DNA from: Litoreibacter ponti
Lineage (GTDB): Bacteria; Pseudomonadota; Alphaproteobacteria; Rhodobacterales; Rhodobacteraceae
Direction of reading: 5' to 3'
Assembly: GCF_003054285.1 (NCBI RefSeq)
Contig: NZ_QBKS01000001.1
Coordinates: 1,488,001-1,552,000 of the forward strand
DNA length: 64,000 nucleotides
Each line of letters begins with the position of its first letter. Position 1 is the stretch's first letter. Position numbers and translations under genes: made by a program. Of this stretch, positions 32,337 to 40,348 are shown piece by piece. The notes under the pieces were generated by a model, which was given only the letters and a program-made list of their open reading frames with translations, was not told the origin of the DNA and made no database searches.

Positions 32337-32351
32337 GTAAACATTTCTTAA
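32337..32351. promoter_or_regulatory. Possible CtrA site in the DUF3572/GGEEF spacer
   Basis: GTAA-ACATTTC-TTAA is one base off the CtrA consensus TTAA-N7-TTAA, placed between the two divergent genes. CtrA often controls motility and c-di-GMP genes in Rhodobacteraceae. A chance match is quite possible. Confidence 0.3.
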
Positions 32352-32414
32352 GGATTGCCAGACGAGACTGTCGGCACGCAAGAGCGATTCCACGTATGGA
32401 AAGGCAGGGGCTTC

Positions 32415-33833
32415 GTGACAGGCTGCATTTTGATCATCGACCCGGTCGCAACCAACCGCATCGTGCTCAAGGCCAAACTGGCGGCGGCGCACTACAAGGT
32501 CGCGGTCTGCGATGGGCTCGCGACGGCCAAGGAGCGCGAGGCCCAGACCCCGCTGGAGGCCGTTTTAATTTCCGCAAGCCTGCTGCGAGACAACCCGGAC
32601 GGCGTGCAGGCCTTCCTGGGCCAGATCACGCGCCAGCCCGAGCATGGCATCACGGTCATCTTCATGCGCGACGCCGTGCCCCATGCCGACATCCCTGCCC
32701 TGCTGGATCAAGCCTATGCCGTCGGCGGGCATGATTGCGTCGCACGCCCCCTTGCCCCCGACATGCTGCTTGCCCGGTTGCGCAACCTCATGCGGGACCG
32801 AGCGCGCAGGCATGATCTTGGAATCCCAGATGCGGCAGCCTCGCTCGAAGACAGGGCCGAGGCGCCGGGCAAGGCGCGGCCCGGCGTTGGCATCGCCTGC
32901 GCCACGATCGGCGCGATGAAACTTGGCGAAGGCGCCACGCCCTTCGCCCATCTCCATGCTCTGGGCGCGAAACTGCCCTCGCAAGACCGGTTCCAGACCA
33001 TGCCCCTTGCGCGCCTTTTGGCAACGGAAGATGAGTGCGCCGCCCATGGCGTCATGGTCGTGGCAGCGGCGCGCGACGCGACGGAGCATGCGATCTCCCT
33101 TCTCTCGCAGCTGAAGTCCCTGTCGCGCATGCAGGCCTGCCGGGTCGTCCTCACACTTGAGGAGCCGACCGCATCCCAACTTGCCCGGGCCTTCGATCTG
33201 GGCGCGGACGAAGCGATCTGCAGCCGAAGCTGCGCGATTGACGAAATGGCCCGGCGGATCGACCATCAGGCCCGGGTGCATTGCGCCGAGCGCGCCCGCC
33301 GCGACGCCGTGCGCGACCGCCTGCGCCTCGCCGTCACCGATCCGCTGACGGGGCTGCACAACCGCCGATACGCCGAAGAGCGCCTGAACATGCTGCAACA
33401 GGATTGCCGGAATTTCGGGCATGAATTTGCCGTTCTTGCGCTCGATATCGATCATTTCAAGCAGGTTAATGACCGCTACGGCCATGCCGCGGGTGATGCC
33501 ATTCTGCGCGCGGTGGCAGACACGCTGCGCGACACGGTGCGCGGCTCCGATCTGGTGGCACGCACCGGCGGCGAGGAGTTTCTGGTCGCGCTTCCAAAGT
33601 CGAACCGGCGGCAAGCGATCAGTGCGGCCAATCGCCTGCGCCGTGCCGTCGGCGCAATGAAGACGCGTGTGCCCGGCCACCCCACACCGGTGCGGATCAC
33701 CTTGAGCATTGGGCTGGCACTGCAGGACGGGACCACACCGTTGGATGCATTGCTCGATAAGGCCGACCGTGCGCTTTACGAGGCAAAGTCGCGCGGGCGC
33801 AACCTGGTCTCCATCAGCGTTGCTGCCGCCTAG
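32415..33833 (+). CDS. PleD-like diguanylate cyclase with degenerate receiver
   Basis: 472 residues from GTG 32415 (AGGGG five bases upstream, giving VTGCILIIDPVATNRIVLKA); an ATG at 32355 would add 20 unrelated residues. An N-terminal receiver-like domain is followed by a second, more divergent receiver-like region (about 145-290) and a C-terminal GGEEF domain. The active site GGEEF and the inhibitory I-site RGSD five residues before it are intact, so it should make c-di-GMP with product inhibition. In the first receiver the phospho-acceptor Asp of PleD (LLDVMMP) is replaced (VLISASLL), so phosphorylation there is unlikely. Its 3' end overlaps the convergent Spy-like gene. Confidence 0.85.
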   Translation: MTGCILIIDPVATNRIVLKAKLAAAHYKVAVCDGLATAKEREAQTPLEAVLISASLLRDNPDGVQAFLGQITRQPEHGITVIFMRDAVPHADIPALLDQAYAVGGHDCVARPLAPDMLLARLRNLMRDRARRHDLGIPDAAASLEDRAEAPGKARPGVGIACATIGAMKLGEGATPFAHLHALGAKLPSQDRFQTMPLARLLATEDECAAHGVMVVAAARDATEHAISLLSQLKSLSRMQACRVVLTLEEPTASQLARAFDLGADEAICSRSCAIDEMARRIDHQARVHCAERARRDAVRDRLRLAVTDPLTGLHNRRYAEERLNMLQQDCRNFGHEFAVLALDIDHFKQVNDRYGHAAGDAILRAVADTLRDTVRGSDLVARTGGEEFLVALPKSNRRQAISAANRLRRAVGAMKTRVPGHPTPVRITLSIGLALQDGTTPLDALLDKADRALYEAKSRGRNLVSISVAAA

Positions 33834-34360
33834 TTGCCATCCGGCTGCCGCCCTCCCGGGCGGCGCACCATGGCGCGCTCCAGCCCTGAGGCATAAGCGC
33901 GGCGCTCTTCCAAGCTCATCGCGGAGATATGCGCCAGCAAAACGGCCCGCGCCTCGTCGGATCGGTCCTTGATCAGCCCCTGTTGGCGCGTAAGAATCTC
34001 GCCAAAGCGCGCCGCGTCGAACGGATCGGCATTCAAGAGCGCGACAGCCTCGCCTGCGAGCGCGCGCAGTTCACGGCGCAAGGCGCGGCCTTTGCCGGGC
34101 GCGCTGCGGGTCAGGGCGCGGCCGATCTCGCGCCGGTCCTCGCGTGACAGCGCCCGACCGTAGAGCCCGACCGCCGACATCTCCGCCGAGCTGGATATCC
34201 GCTCGCCCTTGCTCCGCTCCCCCCCGCCGCGCCCGGACAGCGCCGCGCCCGCGATGGCCCCGACGATCAGAAGGTTCAGCGCCAGCGAAATCGCCAGCGC
34301 AATGCGCAGCCCGCGACCGGATGGCCTTGACGAGGGGTCGGTCTTGTTCAGGTCGCTCAT
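33830..34360 (-). CDS. Periplasmic Spy/CpxP-like heavy-metal-sensor-type protein
   Basis: 176 residues: short cytoplasmic head, a single membrane helix (GLRIALAISLALNLLIVGAI), then a periplasmic helical domain with the pattern RREIGRALTRSAPGKGRALR and RQQGLIKDRSDEARAVLLAH, like periplasmic heavy-metal sensor proteins related to CpxP, Spy and CnrX. Last of a three-gene sigma-factor operon. It may sense envelope stress for the neighbouring anti-sigma, which is inference from position. Confidence 0.7.
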   Translation of the reverse strand: MSDLNKTDPSSRPSGRGLRIALAISLALNLLIVGAIAGAALSGRGGGERSKGERISSSAEMSAVGLYGRALSREDRREIGRALTRSAPGKGRALRRELRALAGEAVALLNADPFDAARFGEILTRQQGLIKDRSDEARAVLLAHISAMSLEERRAYASGLERAMVRRPGGRQPDGN

Positions 34361-34364
34361 TCCG

Positions 34365-34754
34365 TCACCCTTCCGTCAAAGCCACAAAATCACCCAAGAG
34401 CGGATCGCTCAGCATTGCCTCTTCCGCCAAGGCGACATCCGCCTCGTCCGTTCCTTGCCATAGCATCGTGCCCAGCTCTGGATTGGCGAACCCCAAATAG
34501 ACCCCGGCACAGGCAGAGACTGCGAGGCCACTCAGGGCCGGAAGTCCGCCGATCTCCGAGAACGCCTGCCGCCACCACGGCTGCGGTGGGGCGACCTCGC
34601 GCGGGGCGAGAAAGGCCTGCTGCTCTGCCGCCGCATCCGCAGCGATTCGCGCCAGAAGCTGGGCAGAAGGCACCGGAGCGTCGTCACGGGCCGCGTCAAA
34701 CAAGGCGTCAAGCTCGGCTTCGCTGAGCGCGGGAGGGATGTGTTTGTCGCTCAT
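34365..34754 (-). CDS. Putative anti-sigma factor, single-pass
   Basis: 129 residues: an acidic cytoplasmic N-terminus (ALSEAELDALFDAARDDA), a membrane segment about 73-93 (GLPALSGLAVSACAGVYLGF) and a short periplasmic tail. Its ATG overlaps the stop of the ECF sigma gene, the usual place for a cognate anti-sigma factor. No zinc-binding HxxxCxxC motif is visible, so it would belong to a non-ZAS group. The call rests on position and topology. Confidence 0.65.
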   Translation of the reverse strand: MSDKHIPPALSEAELDALFDAARDDAPVPSAQLLARIAADAAAEQQAFLAPREVAPPQPWWRQAFSEIGGLPALSGLAVSACAGVYLGFANPELGTMLWQGTDEADVALAEEAMLSDPLLGDFVALTEG

Positions 34755-35332
34755 AGGGACAGCTCTTTTCTCTTTGGGGCCAGGGCCTGCGCCAAACCCC
34801 GTTTGCCACGGGCGGTCAAACTCTCGACCGCCTCGACGCTGATGTCCATGACCTGCGCGATTTCGGGGTTCGAAAGCCCCTCGATATGGCGCAGGGTCAC
34901 GGCCTGCCTTTGCCGCTCGGGCAAGTGTGCCAGCGCGGCGTCAAGTAGGGCGGCGCGCTCGTCGCGGATCATGCGCGCCTCGACTGTTGGGGCGGGGTCC
35001 GCGGGCTCGGCCACGTCATCAATACCGACGCTGACACGCTGGCGTCGTCGAAGCCGGTCAATACACAGATTGTGCACCACCCGGGTCAGCCATGTGGCCG
35101 GATCGGCCTCGCCCGTGCGCCATTCGGGCGCGATCTTCCAGAGCCGCAGCATCGCGTCCTGCACGACGTCTTCGGCCTCTGCCAGGTCGCGCAACATGCG
35201 CTGCGCGATGGACAGGGCCCTCGGGGCCAGTCGCGCCGTCAATTGCCCAGCCGCCGCCGGATCGCCATTCGCGTAGAGCACCAGCAAAGCTTCGTTGCTG
35301 ACCTCCATCGCCTGATCAAGCGGCATGTCCAT
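34751..35332 (-). CDS. ECF-family RNA polymerase sigma factor
   Basis: 193 residues with sigma region 2 (MLRDLAEAEDVVQDAMLRLW and ATWLTRVVHNLCIDRLRRRQ) and region 4 (LPERQRQAVTLRHIEGLSNP ... MDISVEAVESLTARGKRGLA). It directs transcription of an envelope or metal stress regulon, probably including this operon and the EF-hand gene upstream. Followed by its putative anti-sigma (4-base overlap) and the Spy-like gene. Confidence 0.92.
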   Translation of the reverse strand: MDMPLDQAMEVSNEALLVLYANGDPAAAGQLTARLAPRALSIAQRMLRDLAEAEDVVQDAMLRLWKIAPEWRTGEADPATWLTRVVHNLCIDRLRRRQRVSVGIDDVAEPADPAPTVEARMIRDERAALLDAALAHLPERQRQAVTLRHIEGLSNPEIAQVMDISVEAVESLTARGKRGLAQALAPKRKELSL

Positions 35333-35389
35333 AGCTCCAAACGCTAGCCTGCAGACGCGCGTGCAACAACGCCAAACACACGGGCCGAA

Positions 35390-35416
35390 CGGGAGGGCGC
35401 AAGACGCGCCTTCCCG
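35390..35416 (-). terminator. Stem-loop downstream of the EF-hand gene
   Basis: CGGGAGGGCGC/GCGCCTTCCCG, an 11-bp stem with one G-T pair and a 5-base loop, between the EF-hand stop and the sigma gene. There is no strong U-tract. It may reduce read-through into the sigma operon. Confidence 0.5.
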
Positions 35417-35428
35417 ATGGTCGCGGGC

Positions 35429-35914
35429 TTATTCGCCACGCTTATGACCACCGCCGCGGCGTTTCTCGCCCAAAGCCTCGAACTCGGCTTTCGAGATCGA
35501 GCCGTCGCCATCCGCATCAGCGCGCGAGAAACCCCGCCCGCCCCGCGTCTCGACCGCTGCCGTAAGCTCAGCCTCGCTCAGCGCGCCATCATCGTTGGCG
35601 TCGAGGCGCTCGATCATGCGATCCACGCGCTTCGACATGCGCTCCCCGGCACCCTCCTGGGCGCGGGCCAAAAGCTCTTCGCGGGTGATCGAGCCGTCAT
35701 TATCTGCGTCGGCGGCGGCAAACCGGGCCATGCGATGCGCCTGCATCTCGGCCTGAGTAATCCCGCCATCGCCATTCGCGTCGAGCTCTTCGAAGCTTGC
35801 GCGCGGGCCTTTCGGGCCACCTTTGGCCTCCGCCATGATCGGCGTCAGCGCCAGCGCGACGCCGAGCCCTGCGAGGACCAGCTTGGTTTTCAGGGTTCCT
35901 GCCATCAAAGTCAT
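35429..35914 (-). CDS. Secreted EF-hand calcium-binding protein
   Basis: 161 residues with a signal peptide (LKTKLVLAGLGVALALTPIMAEA) and four canonical EF-hand loops: DANGDGGITQAE, DADNDGSITREE, DANDDGALSEAE and DADGDGSISKAE. All carry the acidic ligands. It should bind calcium in the periplasm or outside. It lies upstream of the sigma operon in the same direction, so it may be a target or sensor of that system. The GGAG ribosome site favours the ATG at 35914. The tail is basic and Gly-rich (KRRGGGHKRGE). Confidence 0.85.
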   Translation of the reverse strand: MTLMAGTLKTKLVLAGLGVALALTPIMAEAKGGPKGPRASFEELDANGDGGITQAEMQAHRMARFAAADADNDGSITREELLARAQEGAGERMSKRVDRMIERLDANDDGALSEAELTAAVETRGGRGFSRADADGDGSISKAEFEALGEKRRGGGHKRGE

Positions 35915-36108
35915 TGTGATGTTCTCCGTTGATTAAGTGTCACACCGCTCGTTTTCCGCGCGGTCTGCACTTTGAACGGGCCCCACCGCGCCTTCCGTCG
36001 AAAAAAATGAAAAGAATTTGCGACATTGGGACGCAAGACATCCTGTCATGGTGTCAGGGCAAAAGATTGAGCGTACATCTAGGCTCAAGACGTAACGAGG
36101 GTGTCCCC

Positions 36109-36504
36109 ATGACACAGACCATCCAAAGTCAAAGTGACGACCGCGAGATCAAGCCCGCCATTCTGCGCGGCTGGCGTCGCCGGTGCCCGTCCTGCGGGCA
36201 AGGCCCGCTCTTCTCGAGCTATCTGAAGGTGCGCGACGAATGCCCGGTCTGCAGCGCCCATATGAGCCATCACCGCGCCGATGATGGCCCCGCCTATCTG
36301 ACGATCCTGATCGTGGGGCACCTTATGGCCCCGCTGATGCTGTGGACCTTTTTTGAGTTCGAGCCCGATCCGCTTCTTGTATTCGCGGTGTTCACCGTCG
36401 GATGCGTCGGACTGTCGCTCTATCTGTTGCCGCGGCTCAAGGGGCTTATCGTGGGCTTGCAATGGGCCAAGCGCATGCATGGATTTGCCTCGGACACGGC
36501 CTGA
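36109..36504 (+). CDS. DUF983-domain membrane protein
   Basis: 131 residues. A zinc-ribbon-like CPSCGQGPLFSSYLKVRDECPVC near the N-terminus is followed by two membrane helices (YLTILIVGHLMAPLMLWTFF and LLVFAVFTVGCVGLSLYLLP). DUF983 proteins are small alphaproteobacterial membrane proteins of unknown function, often near cytochrome oxidase genes. Start 36109 has AACGAGGG upstream. Followed after 42 bases by a NUDIX gene. Confidence 0.85.
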   Translation: MTQTIQSQSDDREIKPAILRGWRRRCPSCGQGPLFSSYLKVRDECPVCSAHMSHHRADDGPAYLTILIVGHLMAPLMLWTFFEFEPDPLLVFAVFTVGCVGLSLYLLPRLKGLIVGLQWAKRMHGFASDTA

Positions 36505-36546
36505 TTGACCTTTGCTTTGCCATCGCGCCACGGCAAAGTAGCTTGC

Positions 36547-37125
36547 ATGACTGACACTCCGATCAAAGATGCGGCCAGCGTCGTGTTACTGCGCGACGCT
36601 CAAAGCGCGCCGAAGGTCCTGATGGGCCAGCGCGGCAAATCCGCAGCCTTCATGCCGAACAAATACGTCTTTCCGGGTGGCGCGCTGGACGCGAGTGATG
36701 ACAGCCCGCCTGCGGGCGGAAGCTGTATGGCGCGGCTGGGCGCACTTGGCGCGCCACTGCTCGGGGCAGCGGTGCGAGAGGTGCGCGAAGAGACAGGATT
36801 GGTGATCCAAGACCCGGCTCATCTGCGCTACTTCTTCCGCGCGATCACGCCACCAGCCCGGCCTCGCCGCTTTGATGCGCGTTTTTTCATAGGCTTCGCC
36901 GAACAAGCCATCGACGGTGACCTTGATGATTTCTCCCAAGCCGATGACGAGCTGGCCCATTTGCACTGGGTCCCACTCGGCGATGCGCGCGCTTTGAACC
37001 TGCCCTTCATCACAGAAGTGGTGTTGGCAGAGGTCGAGGCCCTGTCCCGTCACACAAGCCCGCCCGAGAGCGTTCCGTTCTTCGACAATTCGACGGCCGT
37101 GTCCCGCTTCGCGCGCATTTTCTGA
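36547..37125 (+). CDS. NUDIX hydrolase
   Basis: 192 residues. The Nudix signature is split: GGALDASDD, then an insert rich in Gly and Ala, then REVREETGLVI, the layout of the NUDT7/NUDT8/NUDT19-like group (CoA or nucleotide-sugar diphosphate hydrolases). The catalytic Glu residues (REVREE) are intact. The substrate cannot be assigned. Confidence 0.87.
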   Translation: MTDTPIKDAASVVLLRDAQSAPKVLMGQRGKSAAFMPNKYVFPGGALDASDDSPPAGGSCMARLGALGAPLLGAAVREVREETGLVIQDPAHLRYFFRAITPPARPRRFDARFFIGFAEQAIDGDLDDFSQADDELAHLHWVPLGDARALNLPFITEVVLAEVEALSRHTSPPESVPFFDNSTAVSRFARIF

Positions 37126-37228
37126 GGAAATGCGTGTTGCGGCGGCCGCGCACGGCGATTTGTCTGGCGTTTTGTTTTTAGAAACAGTTTCATAATCCTG
37201 CCTCATTGTTTCCGTAGCAGCTGGGGCA

Positions 37229-38233
37229 ATGACCATGGCTGATGTCACCCCCTCTCCTGTTGCCCCTCCTGCGGGCGCGCCGCGCCGATTCTGGCGCGAT
37301 CGTGCCGTGCTATACGGCCTACTGGCGCTCTTTGCCGTTGGGCTGGCCGGGCTGATCAGCGCGACGGGCTGGGAAGAGACATGGGCCGAGTTGAAAAAGA
37401 TCACCGCCTTGCAATTCATCGGACTGTTGAGCCTGTCCTTGATCAATTACCTGATCCGCGGCGCGCGCTGGCATCTGTTGTCGCGCGAGCTTGGGTTGCG
37501 CCTGGCCCTGCGCCATTCGGTGCTGCATTTCGTGGGCGGCTTCGCGATGACAATCACACCGGGCCGTATCGGCGAGCTGGTGCGTCTGCGCTGGATCACC
37601 CGGATGAGCGGCTGGCGCGTCGAGCGGATCACACCGCTGCCGCTGGCCGACCGGGCGTTCGACATGGCCGCCATGGGCTGCGTGCTGGGCGGTGCAGTCT
37701 TTCTGAGCCAAGCGGGCGGGATCAGTGCGATCCCTGTTGCCGCGTTGGCTGTCGGCACGGCCATCATCGTGACCCGCCCGACCCTTCTAGTAAAACTTGT
37801 CGAGGGCGCATTCGCCCTGCTCCGCCGCTTCCCCCGCCCCTTCGCGCGACTGCGCCAGGCGGCGCGCTCAATGGGCGTGTTCAGCCCGCTGCGGGTCTCT
37901 GGCCCTGCCTTGGTCCTCAGCTGCATCGGCTGGATTGCCGAAGGCATTGCCCTGTTCCTGCTGCTGCAATGGATGGGCGCGGACATCACGCTGGCCACCG
38001 CGACCACCATTTTCCTGTTCTCCACCCTCGCAGGCGGCCTGACCGGCGCGCCCGGCGGATTGGGAGGGGCCGAAGCCGCGATGATGGTCCTGCTGACCAT
38101 GAACGGGGTCGAACTGAGCCAGGCGCTCGCCGCCACAACCGTCATCCGCATCACCACGCTGTGGTATGCCATCGGGCTAGGCATGTTGGCCTTCCCCGTT
38201 GCTGAAACACTGTCACGCAAAGCAAGAACATGA
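37229..38233 (+). CDS. Flippase-like (lysylphosphatidylglycerol synthase TM family) protein
   Basis: 334 residues with about 8 membrane segments. Family signs are SLINYLIRGARWHLLSRELG, GGFAMTITPGRIGELVRLRW and TIFLFSTLAGGLTGAPGGLG. This integral-membrane family includes the flippase part of MprF and many uncharacterised lipid or polyprenyl-linked transporters. The stop overlaps the DprE1-like gene by 4 bases, so it may move the polyprenyl-linked sugar made by the downstream enzymes. That role is inference from the operon. Confidence 0.82.
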   Translation: MTMADVTPSPVAPPAGAPRRFWRDRAVLYGLLALFAVGLAGLISATGWEETWAELKKITALQFIGLLSLSLINYLIRGARWHLLSRELGLRLALRHSVLHFVGGFAMTITPGRIGELVRLRWITRMSGWRVERITPLPLADRAFDMAAMGCVLGGAVFLSQAGGISAIPVAALAVGTAIIVTRPTLLVKLVEGAFALLRRFPRPFARLRQAARSMGVFSPLRVSGPALVLSCIGWIAEGIALFLLLQWMGADITLATATTIFLFSTLAGGLTGAPGGLGGAEAAMMVLLTMNGVELSQALAATTVIRITTLWYAIGLGMLAFPVAETLSRKART

Positions 38234-39534
38234 CCTGGAATACATTGAGCTACACCGGCTGGGGCCGGGTTCGTCAGGCCAAGGGCCGCGTCGCGCGCCC
38301 CGAGCGGCGCTCGGCGCTGGCGCGCCTGACCGCCGCCCCCGCCATTGGAATGAAGCGCTCCTACGGCGACAGTTGCCTCAACGATGGGGGCGACGTGATC
38401 GACATGACGCGGATGGACCGGATGCTGAGCTTCGATGCCGAGACCGGTATCCTGGAGGTCGAGGCGGGCGCACGCGTGGGCGACATCGCCCGCCGCTTCG
38501 CACCTGACGGTTGGCTGCCTGCGGTCATGCCCGGCACGGGCTTTGCCACTGTTGGCGGCTGCATCGCCCATGATGTGCACGGCAAGAACCATCACGGCGC
38601 GGGCTCTTTCGGCGAGCACGTGGTCGAGATCACGCTGATACAGGGCGAAACGGTCAAGGTCATTGGCCCGTCGAAGAACGCGACCCTCTTCCGCGCCACA
38701 ATCGGCGGGCTCGGCCAAACCGGGGTCATCGTCGCCGCCAAGCTGGCGCTGAGCCCCTGCAAGGGCGACATCATCACCGTGACCGAGAGACGGATCGAGA
38801 ATTTCGACACCTTTATCGAGTCGCTCGACGGCTCGCAGTCCACTTATACCGTCGGCTGGATCGACGCGACGGCCAAGGGCGAAGAGCTGGGCCGCGGCAT
38901 TTTGGAAGAGGCAGAGACCGGCTACGGCCTGGTGCCCGACGCCAAGCCGTCGAAATCCGTACGGTTCGAGGCCCCCCGCTGGGCCCTGTCCGCGCCAATT
39001 GTCCGCGCGTTCAATTCCGCCTATTTCCGACGCGTGCCCGAGCGCGGACGCACCAGCGTGAAGCCGATCACCGAGTTTTTCTTCCCGCTCGACAAGCTGC
39101 ATGGCTGGAACCGGCTCTATGGCAAGAGCGGCTTTCATCAGTTCCAATGCGTCGTCCCAGTGGCCGAGGTCGCGGTGCTGCGCGCGATGCTCGACAAGAT
39201 CGCCTATGCCGGGCTCGCCTCGCCGCTCGCGGTGCTCAAACGCATGGGACCCGGGCGGGCCGGTCTGATGTCCTTCCCGATGGAGGGCTACACGCTCGCC
39301 GTCGACTTCCCCAACCGAGGCCGCGCGGAGGCCCTGATCGCAGAGCTTGAAGAGATCACGGAGAAAGCCGGTGGGCGCGTCTACCTCGCAAAGGACGCGA
39401 CGCTCGACGCCAAGCGGCTTGGCAAGATGTACCCCGAGGTCGGCAAATTCGCCAAACTGGTGGCCAAGCTGGATCCCGACGGGGCCTACGAGACCGATCA
39501 GACGCGCCGGCTGGGCGTCAGGAGCCACGCATGA
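38230..39534 (+). CDS. DprE1-like FAD-dependent polyprenylphosphoryl-ribose oxidase
   Basis: 434 residues. The FAD-binding PCMH domain has IGMKRSYGDSCLNDGG and VGGCIAHDVHGKNHHGAGSF, very close to mycobacterial DprE1, and a substrate-binding C-terminal domain. DprE1 oxidises the 2'-OH of decaprenylphosphoryl-ribose as the first step of epimerisation to the arabinose form. At the position I recall as the benzothiazinone-reactive Cys387 (NVCVDF in M. tuberculosis) this protein has Ala (YTLAVDF). It is coupled to the DprE2-like gene by a 4-base overlap. Related oxidoreductases exist, but the full gene set supports the call. Confidence 0.78.
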   Translation: MTWNTLSYTGWGRVRQAKGRVARPERRSALARLTAAPAIGMKRSYGDSCLNDGGDVIDMTRMDRMLSFDAETGILEVEAGARVGDIARRFAPDGWLPAVMPGTGFATVGGCIAHDVHGKNHHGAGSFGEHVVEITLIQGETVKVIGPSKNATLFRATIGGLGQTGVIVAAKLALSPCKGDIITVTERRIENFDTFIESLDGSQSTYTVGWIDATAKGEELGRGILEEAETGYGLVPDAKPSKSVRFEAPRWALSAPIVRAFNSAYFRRVPERGRTSVKPITEFFFPLDKLHGWNRLYGKSGFHQFQCVVPVAEVAVLRAMLDKIAYAGLASPLAVLKRMGPGRAGLMSFPMEGYTLAVDFPNRGRAEALIAELEEITEKAGGRVYLAKDATLDAKRLGKMYPEVGKFAKLVAKLDPDGAYETDQTRRLGVRSHA

Positions 39535-40274
39535 GTACGACCGAGACCTGGATTATTCTTGGCGCGACCTCGTCCATGGCGCGCGCCTTCGCCCGTGCGG
39601 TATCGCGCGAGGGCTGCAACGTGCTGCTGGCTGGCCGCGACATGACTGATCTGGAGGCCTCTGCCGCAGATTGCGCCTTGCAAGGCGCCCTGATCGCCGA
39701 GGCGCACCATTTCGATGCGCGCGACACGGAAAGCTTCACGAGCCTGTTGGACCGGGCACCGGAGCTTGAGGGCGTGATCAATGTCGCCGTGTTCGTGGGC
39801 TCAATGCCCGCGCAATCGGACATCGACACGGACCCATCCCTGATCGCGGGTGTTGTCAGCGACAATTACGCAGGCCCCGCCGCCTTCCTTCAGGCTATTG
39901 CGCCGCAGATGGAAAGCCGTGGCGCGGGGTGCGTCGTAGGCGTGGGCTCGGTCGCGGGCGATCGCGGTCGCATCGGCAACTATGTCTATGGCTCCGCCAA
40001 GGCGGGCTTTCACACCTATCTCAGCGGGCTGCGCAACCGTCTGACGCGCTCGGGTGGGCATGTGGTCACCGTGAAACCAGGCTTCGTCGACACAGCCATG
40101 ACCTGGGGGATCGAGGGGATGTTCCTTGTCGCCTCCCCCGACCGGATCGCCACCGACATTCTCAAGGCCGTGAAGAAGAGGCGCGATGTGATCTACACGC
40201 CCGCCTTCTGGAAGCTGATCATGACGATCATCAAAACCATCCCTGAACGCGTGTTCAAAAAGCTCAGCGTCTAG
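39531..40274 (+). CDS. DprE2-like short-chain dehydrogenase
   Basis: 247 residues, Rossmann fold with a nucleotide motif ILGATSSMARAFA, the NVAV strand and catalytic Ser with YGSAK (YxxxK). In the DprE1/DprE2 pair the SDR reduces the 2'-keto intermediate to decaprenylphosphoryl-arabinose. A 16-base palindrome GCGCCTTGCAAGGCGC, identical to the core of array A unit 2, lies within the gene at 39673-39688. A hairpin follows the stop. Confidence 0.8.
   Translation: MSTTETWIILGATSSMARAFARAVSREGCNVLLAGRDMTDLEASAADCALQGALIAEAHHFDARDTESFTSLLDRAPELEGVINVAVFVGSMPAQSDIDTDPSLIAGVVSDNYAGPAAFLQAIAPQMESRGAGCVVGVGSVAGDRGRIGNYVYGSAKAGFHTYLSGLRNRLTRSGGHVVTVKPGFVDTAMTWGIEGMFLVASPDRIATDILKAVKKRRDVIYTPAFWKLIMTIIKTIPERVFKKLSV
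39673..39688. repeat. Palindrome core shared with array A, inside a gene
   Basis: GCGCCTTGCAAGGCGC equals the central 16 bases of the palindrome at 23408-23427. It encodes part of CALQGA in the DprE2-like protein. It may be a domesticated unit or chance. Confidence 0.5.
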
Positions 40275-40289
40275 CGGATTGCGACCTGC

Positions 40290-40306
40290 GTGGGGCCCTG
40301 CCCCAC
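40290..40306. terminator. Stem-loop between convergent genes
   Basis: GTGGGGC-CCT-GCCCCAC, a 7-bp perfect stem with a 3-base loop, in the spacer between the convergent DprE2-like and UbiA genes. It has no U-tract and may work for both strands. Confidence 0.5.
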
Positions 40307-40348
40307 ACCCCGCCGTATTTCAGGAACAAAGAAAGAGCGGGTTGCTGC

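Noticed and set aside
37447..39528. A 693-codon minus-strand open frame opposite the flippase-like and DprE1-like genes
   Set aside because: Low-complexity His/Gly/Arg-rich translation and no family features; it is antisense to two well-supported genes.
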